Assembly: GCA_900553845.1 (NCBI GenBank)
Contig: USEW01000011.1
Location: 1 to 20,252, forward strand
DNA from: an uncultured bacterium
GTDB taxonomy: Bacteria > Cyanobacteriota > Vampirovibrionia > Gastranaerophilales > Gastranaerophilaceae
DNA: 20,252 bases
Direction: 5' to 3'
Shown here: positions 15,501 through 20,252 of the stretch, in pieces
Layout: each line of letters opens with the position of its first letter
Numbering within the stretch: the stretch's first letter is position 1
Notes under the pieces: model-generated
The model's input: the letters and a program-made list of their open reading frames with translations, nothing else
Databases searched by the model: none
What the model was told of the DNA's origin: nothing
Made by a program: the position numbers and the translations under genes

Positions 15501-18500
15501 TGCAATAATTCCACCATCAACATTTGCCGAAGCAGAATCATTACGGTTTACACCAAGTCTTAATATTCCTGAAGAGTTATCAAAAATAAGGGGTGTTTCT
15601 ATATCATATGTTTGATTTTCAATCATAATAATGCCATCGTTGCCAATTAAATTACCGTTAACAACAATATCACCTTTACCTGCATTTTCAATAAGCATAA
15701 GATTGTTAGATTCAACATCTGAATTAATATTTATACCACCTGTTGCTTTATTTGATGAAGTAATAGTAACGTTAGTACCACTTATATTTTCACCTTCTAA
15801 ACTAATGCCACCACCATTATTTGTTATCATTAGAACATCAAGTGCTTGTATATTGCCATTTGACTTAATTCCGCCATTGCCAGAATTTTGTACATATACA
15901 TCACTACCTACTAATGAACCATTTGTAATAAGTGCATTACCTTTATTTGATGAGTTAGAAGAAGCACTTCTATTTACATCAAGTATTATTAAACCATTGT
16001 CGAATTTAAATTGTGGAGTACTTATATCATATGTTTGGTTCTGTAAGGATACAAGACCACCTAAAACATCGCCGTTAATAGTCATATCACCATTACCTGC
16101 GTTTTCAATAAGCGCTGCATTTGAATATATATCAGAATCAATATTTAAAGCACCGGCTTGATTTGAATTTGAAACCAATACATTATAACCTTCTATATTA
16201 GCTCCTTTAAGATTAATATTTCCAGCGTTATTAGTTATCATGATATCACCTTGCGATGTAATATCTGAATTTGTTGTTATTCCTTTTGCTCCTGAGTTTT
16301 GAATATATATTTCACCACCTGATATGCTACCAGAGGTTACGATTCCGCCATTAACATTTGCTGATTCGGATTCAGCACGGTAAACATTAAGAGCCACATG
16401 GGAATCATTATCTATAAATAATACCCTTGGTGTTGTTATATCATATGTTTGATTTTCAATCATAACAAGACCGTCGTTGCCATTTAAATTGCCGTTAATA
16501 ACAATATCACCACTACCTGCATTTTCAATAAGCATAACATTGTCTGATATAACATTTGAATTAATATTTATATCGTCTGTTGAATTGTTTGAGGCCGAGA
16601 TAAGCACAGTATTTGCAGATACTTCATCGCCTTTTAAATTTATACCAGCATTATTAGCTGTAATCCAAGCAGAATTAACTGCATCAATATTTCCATTTAT
16701 TTCAATACCTTGGTCTCCAGAATTTTGAACATAAACACTATTAGCTGACAATGAACCATTTGCAACAATTCCGCCGTCTTTTGATGAAGCATCACTATTT
16801 TGTCGTGAAAGCACAATAGCATCTGAATCGCGGCTGCCTGTTTTATTTATAGCTATTTGGTAATTTTGATTTTGTATTGATAAATCACCATTATTAGCAT
16901 TTATATTACCGTTAATTGTAATGTTACCGTTTGAAGCATTTTCAAGTACTGTAAAACCATTTGTTGTAATATTTGCAACATTAAGTCCAGTGCCATTTAC
17001 ATTACTTATTATTGTCTCACCGCCAATTGAATTATTGTTTAAAGAACTTGTTATATTTAATATACCACTACCACCTTGAACAATCATTGTATCGCCATTT
17101 GTTGTAATAGAGCCTGATATATTAATATCGTCACCATTTACATCATTATATATTGTTGTTTTACCGCCTGCGAAAGTGTTTGCGATATTTATACTGTCAG
17201 CTCCATAGTTTACAACTAAGGTGTCACCAGTTGAATTAACAGTTCCGTTTAGGTTTATTCCGCCTTTACCTTCTTTATTTATTTCAAGCGCACCTGCTTC
17301 AATTTTTGAATTACTGTTGATATTTATTGCAACATTACTTGTGTCTTTTATTGTTGTTTTACCTTTGCTTGAAGTATTTACACCATCGTTTAATGTAATA
17401 CCCTTTTGTCCGTCATTATCAATTGTCAAATAACCATCGGTTGCAATATCTTTTGCTATGTATATACCGCCATTTTCACCTGCATTTGTTTGCTCAATTG
17501 TAATACCGGCTATATTATCAACAACGTCGCCTGTTATATTTACTAAACTATTTCCATTATTTGTTATTGTTGTTTCATTTTTAGCACCAACTGTTCCAAC
17601 TATATTTATACCGCCTGTATTTGTTGCTTCGTTAACAATTTTTGTTGTTCCGCTTGTTGATGAATTATTTAAAGTTCCTGATATATCAATTTTTCCAGTT
17701 GTATTATTCTGAACAAGCGCATTGCCATTTGCATTAATAACGCTATTTATATCGATATTACCACTATTATGATTCTGAATTTCAAGACTGCCTGTGTTTA
17801 AAACATTACTTAATGTTATATCTGAAATTCCGTTATCATAAATATATGTATTATTTAAAGCTGTAAGATCACGATTAAGAGCTATACCTTTATTACCGCT
17901 ATTTATTATATTTAAATCATTTGATGAATATACACTACCATTTTCAACAATACCGCCATTTGTGCTTGAATGTGATAAAGTTATTGACCCTTTATCTGTC
18001 TTTATAACTGCATTATCTCCAATATAAAGACTATTTACGTTATCCTCACCTCCAATTAAGTCATATGTATAACTATCATCTAAATGTTCTCCATCTTTGT
18101 AAGTACTAATAATTATTCCAAAACTGTTGTTACTACCTGGCAATCTTTCAATTTGGGTACTACTATAAATATCTGCTTCATTTGTATTATATTTGCCATT
18201 TCCATTGTGCTCAAGAACTATATCACCATTAGCAGAGGATAGTGTCCCATTAATAACAATTGAAGCAGCGTTTTCACTATTTGATATTTTAATATCATTA
18301 TTGCTATCTATTATGCTATTAACAATTATTGAACGGGAATTAGTTTCATTCAATATTGATACATTATTACCTGATTTAATATTACCAACTACAAATATAT
18401 CCCCCGAACGATTCTGTATAGGTTCTCCAACGTACAAAGAAACATCACCAGCAACATCTATATCACCTTTCAATAAGATTCTTGAACATTGTTCAATATT

Positions 18501-20048
18501 GTTTATACTTAAATTTCCGTTATCTGAAATTTTAATACTATTTCCTTCATCTATAATAAAAGAACCAGCTTTTTGTGTAATATTAATATCTCCATTTGTA
18601 ACATTAATCTTTCCATCAGAACCTAAACTTAAAGGTGACGCTCCTCCAGCTCCACTGTTTCTGGAATTTAAAATGTTTAAAGAAGCATTATTTGCCTCAA
18701 TATTACCACTTAAATACATACCGCCTGATTTAGCTTGATATTTAAATATATTATTAGTTATATTTATTAAAGCATTTTCATTATTATCAACATTATCAAG
18801 TTTTAAAGTTCCGAACAATGCAAAATGACCACCATGATTTACCAAATCCATAGTGTTTGAAGCTTTAATAATGGCATTATCATTAACAAAAAGACCACTT
18901 CCTCCAATTGCATTATTTTCTATTGATACATCTTTTGCAGAAATAACACCATTTACATTGAAACTATTTTTTACATATAAATTAGCTAAATTATGTTCAC
19001 TTAGCTCTTCACCAAAACGTTCTATGAGTTTTTCTTTCTGTGTAGCTTCATCAAGAGCATATGTAAAATCAAATTTTCCAGTTGAATATATTTCACCATT
19101 TAATGAATATTCCGACGAAGATCTAGCATAATTTTCTGCTTCTCGATTAGTGATAAACTGGGGGTCTAGCTCCATGTTTATCTTAACATCACCATTTGCA
19201 ACCATATTTAAATTAGTTGTTCTAACATGAGCACCGTCTTTCATAACAATTGAAACATTGCCTTTTTTATCAGCTCCAAAGCTCACACGGCTATCAGTAT
19301 TTCCTTTGCCTGCATTAACAAGCATATTAAATAAAGCATCTGCATTGGCTCTTGCAATATCACTATTTGCAGCACCTGCAATGCCTTCTTGAGAATAGTT
19401 TGCATCGCTTGAAGTAAAACCATGTGCTGTTTTTGCATAAATATCGTTTCCGTTGCCAAAAGTTATGTTTTTATCTTTAAGAGTCATGCCTTCACGTGTC
19501 AAAATCATGCCATTAATGGTTATAGAGCCATTACCATAATATGCATCGCTATTAAGCAAAGCATCTGTCATATTTTCAACTGATAAATTTTTAAAAGAAT
19601 CATATGCTGAAATTGATGGCGTATAAACATCAAGTGACCCAACATTTACAACACCGCTTGCACCAACAACAAAACCACTTGGTGATACAAATATAGCCCG
19701 TCCATTTGCAAATGCACCATTTCCATTAACAGAATTCAATATACCGTTTATTGTAACTTTATTATCAACAGCATTTATAAAACGGGTAATAGGATTATTT
19801 TGATATTCAAATATTAAATTAGCTGTATGCCCTTCACCTAGTGAAAAGTCTGTATAATGACGAAAACCTGTATTGCCACTACCACCAGTAGGCCTAATAT
19901 CATATATACCATTATTTCCGGTTACACCAGTTATATTAGTTTCTGCAAAGGACATCAAATTTGCTTGGAAACCTAACAGTGTTAATGATAAAAATGAAGC
20001 AAGTACCTTCTTTAAACTTAACTTGAATTTGAATTTGCAGCATCTCAT
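12153..20048 (-). CDS. Giant TPS-type filamentous haemagglutinin-like exoprotein with C-terminal PilZ domain
   Basis: A 2631-residue predicted adhesin. Residues 1-36 are an extended signal peptide (basic start, hydrophobic core LASFLSLTLLGFQANLMSF, cleavage after FAE). Residues ~37-190 match the two-partner-secretion (FHA N-terminal) domain: FRHYTDFSL, NGRAIFVSPSGFVVGASGVV and NVGSLDVYTPS. Then come irregular beta-helix repeats (~190-1060), ten ~140-residue repeats each marked by NQTYDIETPR or a variant (~1064-2320), and an Asp/Gly/Asn-rich short-repeat stretch (~2380-2440). A degenerate eleventh marker and a Pro-rich linker (PFPPTPQPDPVPTP, ~2470) lead to a PilZ domain (~2500-2610) and a Gln-rich tail. 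AGGAGA (20064-20059) supports the start. TPS exoproteins cross the inner membrane by Sec and the outer membrane through a TpsB pore; no TpsB gene is in the window. The frame is open throughout, with no sign of decay. Confidence 0.9.
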   Translation of the reverse strand: MRCCKFKFKLSLKKVLASFLSLTLLGFQANLMSFAETNITGVTGNNGIYDIRPTGGSGNTGFRHYTDFSLGEGHTANLIFEYQNNPITRFINAVDNKVTINGILNSVNGNGAFANGRAIFVSPSGFVVGASGVVNVGSLDVYTPSISAYDSFKNLSVENMTDALLNSDAYYGNGSITINGMILTREGMTLKDKNITFGNGNDIYAKTAHGFTSSDANYSQEGIAGAANSDIARANADALFNMLVNAGKGNTDSRVSFGADKKGNVSIVMKDGAHVRTTNLNMVANGDVKINMELDPQFITNREAENYARSSSEYSLNGEIYSTGKFDFTYALDEATQKEKLIERFGEELSEHNLANLYVKNSFNVNGVISAKDVSIENNAIGGSGLFVNDNAIIKASNTMDLVNHGGHFALFGTLKLDNVDNNENALINITNNIFKYQAKSGGMYLSGNIEANNASLNILNSRNSGAGGASPLSLGSDGKINVTNGDINITQKAGSFIIDEGNSIKISDNGNLSINNIEQCSRILLKGDIDVAGDVSLYVGEPIQNRSGDIFVVGNIKSGNNVSILNETNSRSIIVNSIIDSNNDIKISNSENAASIVINGTLSSANGDIVLEHNGNGKYNTNEADIYSSTQIERLPGSNNSFGIIISTYKDGEHLDDSYTYDLIGGEDNVNSLYIGDNAVIKTDKGSITLSHSSTNGGIVENGSVYSSNDLNIINSGNKGIALNRDLTALNNTYIYDNGISDITLSNVLNTGSLEIQNHNSGNIDINSVINANGNALVQNNTTGKIDISGTLNNSSTSGTTKIVNEATNTGGINIVGTVGAKNETTITNNGNSLVNITGDVVDNIAGITIEQTNAGENGGIYIAKDIATDGYLTIDNDGQKGITLNDGVNTSSKGKTTIKDTSNVAININSNSKIEAGALEINKEGKGGINLNGTVNSTGDTLVVNYGADSINIANTFAGGKTTIYNDVNGDDINISGSITTNGDTMIVQGGSGILNITSSLNNNSIGGETIISNVNGTGLNVANITTNGFTVLENASNGNITINGNINANNGDLSIQNQNYQIAINKTGSRDSDAIVLSRQNSDASSKDGGIVANGSLSANSVYVQNSGDQGIEINGNIDAVNSAWITANNAGINLKGDEVSANTVLISASNNSTDDININSNVISDNVMLIENAGSGDIVINGNLNGNDGLVMIENQTYDITTPRVLFIDNDSHVALNVYRAESESANVNGGIVTSGSISGGEIYIQNSGAKGITTNSDITSQGDIMITNNAGNINLKGANIEGYNVLVSNSNQAGALNIDSDIYSNAALIENAGNGDMTINGDVLGGLVSLQNQTYDISTPQFKFDNGLIILDVNRSASSNSSNKGNALITNGSLVGSDVYVQNSGNGGIKSNGNIQALDVLMITNNGGGISLEGENISGTNVTITSSNKATGGININSDVESNNLMLIENAGKGDIVVNGNLIGNDGIIMIENQTYDIETPLIFDNSSGILRLGVNRNDSASANVDGGIIANGDILSNSLVYIQNAGEKGITTSNNIVGYEVYATNDKGSINLNDGTISGNNIIISNSNNANEINVNADVEALNLALIENAGSGDMILSGDISGSLVSLQNQTYDIETPRYVISQDDSLILLDINRIDSSSKNSNGGIIASGNISGGEVYIQNAGAKGINTSGNISGTSNVTVTNDSGNINLANGTINSSNVIVSNSNNANELKIGANIQSDEGIVLIENAGSGNMIVNGNINGNSLVLLENQTYDIVTPRISGNGLIMLDVNRIDSPSANTNSGLIVNGDIEGKLVYIQNSGDKGIATNSNIISQGDVIITNNGGNINLGEGNISGENIIVSNSNQAGALTSNSNINASNLALIENAGNGDMTVNGDISGVLVSLQNQTYNIDTPRVVTQSNGLITLGVNRSDADSVNKGNTLVTNGTLTGQDVYVQNSGNGGIKSNSDINAQYEVMITNNGGSINLESGNISGKNVTVSNSNQANGGIIVGANVNTQREGKLVVENAAPGSITLNGNLNSNGGYIIVENQTYDIETPRGVYGDFILLDVNRINQPSQYVDGGIIANGTINGGDVFIQNAGSQGITINNDIVSDNLMVTNDNGGINIGNVNLTAQHRDIIISNSSNATSGINIAANVEANSGDVVVENSGNGNIQLTETSLLSGQRVLVENQTYDIGTPRVPEGGYILLGVERNENTSPNRDGGIIANGNITGTDEVYIQNSGTNGIITNGNVTGQDVAITNNSGSINLNNGTIIGDKVIVSQSNQGKGGVTIGSNVLGNDLVLIENAGSGDIKIGGNIDGTKISIQNQTYDIETPRNVSDNPYITLDVNRIDQDSPNRDGGITIGGDITGSEDIKIQNSGDDGITTNGDVTGGDVAITNNGGDVNINGDVDGDEVTISNSDNGGEVNINGNVDGNDVLVENNGSGDINNPGNVNGDVKDHEYGIETPRNTDDVPYISLDVKRIPFPPTPQPDPVPTPVIRDNDPTRLIYDKKREDNFLELKRESIRYGINGDSLSINSASSHIEKVLDISKTGLAVKTDGSLEINDEVKVNFAYKGIEVEATAKVMRVNKSTNVAGLKFIDLDNLTANKILYLSMLIESQREQEQTAQDNQNQQPSFMNVLSRM
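13094..16871 (-). repeat. Array of ten ~140-codon repeats inside the exoprotein gene
   Basis: The codons for NQTYDI (or variants) recur at plus-strand anchors 13094, 13505, 13928, 14357, 14765, 15188, 15602, 16025, 16439 and about 16856. The spacings are 411, 423, 429, 408, 423, 414, 423, 414 and ~417 bases, all multiples of three (136-143 codons). Each unit runs: NQTYDIETPR, a variable spacer, DVNR, GGIIANG, VYIQNSG-KGI, ITNNGGNINL, ISG-NV-SNSN, and ENAGSGDM-INGDI. Such units probably stack as coils of a right-handed beta-helix. Confidence 0.9.
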
Positions 20049-20155
20049 AATTAATTTATCTCCTGATTATTTTCAAACTTACCACGTTATACTATTAATG
20101 TTCCACAATTTACGATTTTTAAAACAATAATAGTGTAACCCTATATTCTACTCTT

Positions 20156-20188
20156 ATTATAATATAAAAGTTATTTTTATATTATAAT
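20156..20188. repeat. Perfect 14-bp A+T inverted repeat in the exoprotein promoter region
   Basis: ATTATAATATAAAA (20156-20169) and TTTTATATTATAAT (20175-20188) flank a 5-base loop. On the minus strand TATAAT (20161-20156) could be the -10 box for the exoprotein, giving a start near 20149 and a ~100-base leader. The palindrome could be an operator or a weak hairpin. The rest of 20049-20252 shows only the Shine-Dalgarno near the start codon and another minus-strand TATAAT near 20240. Confidence 0.5.
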
Positions 20189-20252
20189 TTGCATGTTTTT
20201 TATAAAATTTTTACAAATATTTACAAAAAACGGCCAAGAATTATACCTGATT

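Noticed and set aside
13094..16871. CRISPR-like regular spacing
   Set aside because: The period is ~417 bases in multiples of three with the whole unit conserved as protein, so these are coding repeats.
12640..19131. Many plus-strand open frames opposite the exoprotein gene
   Set aside because: They are antisense shadows of repeated codons. Their own repeats follow the exoprotein units and none has a plausible start region.

Overview
The window is A+T-rich, with standard bacterial genes on both strands. It most resembles a gut member of the non-photosynthetic cyanobacterial lineage (Vampirovibrionia/Melainabacteria, Gastranaerophilales type). The reasons are low GC, a fermentative AdhE, a flagellar FliD-like protein, cyclic-di-GMP signalling domains, a secreted filamentous-haemagglutinin-like protein implying an outer membrane, and a Clostridia-like Cys-rich insert in AlaRS. 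This placement is an inference from gene content, not a measured phylogeny.

Layout. 1-854: a small regulatory island with two tandem XRE-type repressor paralogues on the minus strand (the first cut by the window edge). They are divergent from two tiny LuxR/GerE-like helix-turn-helix proteins on the plus strand. Three near-identical operator palindromes (TTGCAT-N2-ATGCAA) lie in front of these genes. 963-3554: adhE, bifunctional aldehyde/alcohol dehydrogenase. 3559-4008 (minus): a DtxR/MntR-type metalloregulator with a consensus promoter that predicts a leaderless mRNA. 4056-7346 (minus): a 1096-residue FliD-like filament-cap protein. 7347-7797: a 451-base spacer that holds a locally GC-richer, strongly foldable segment, predicted to be a rod-like ~180-200 nt RNA of 6S-like architecture. 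7798-8925: a REC + HD-GYP response regulator, a likely c-di-GMP phosphodiesterase. 8937-9287 (minus): a small Ser/Gly-rich protein. 9392-12040 (minus): alaS. 12153-20048 (minus): a 2631-residue TPS-type filamentous-haemagglutinin-like exoprotein made mostly of ~140-residue repeats and ending in a PilZ domain.

How the parts may work together: the HD-GYP enzyme (c-di-GMP removal), the FliD-like cap (motility) and the PilZ-tailed adhesin (attachment) all touch the motile/sessile decision that c-di-GMP usually controls. The PilZ domain keeps both ligand motifs (RxxxR and DxSxxG) at the C-terminus of a protein with a signal peptide and a two-partner-secretion domain. This is the most unusual observation here, because c-di-GMP is cytoplasmic. 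The other notable items are the predicted rod-like RNA and the duplicated repressor/operator switch.
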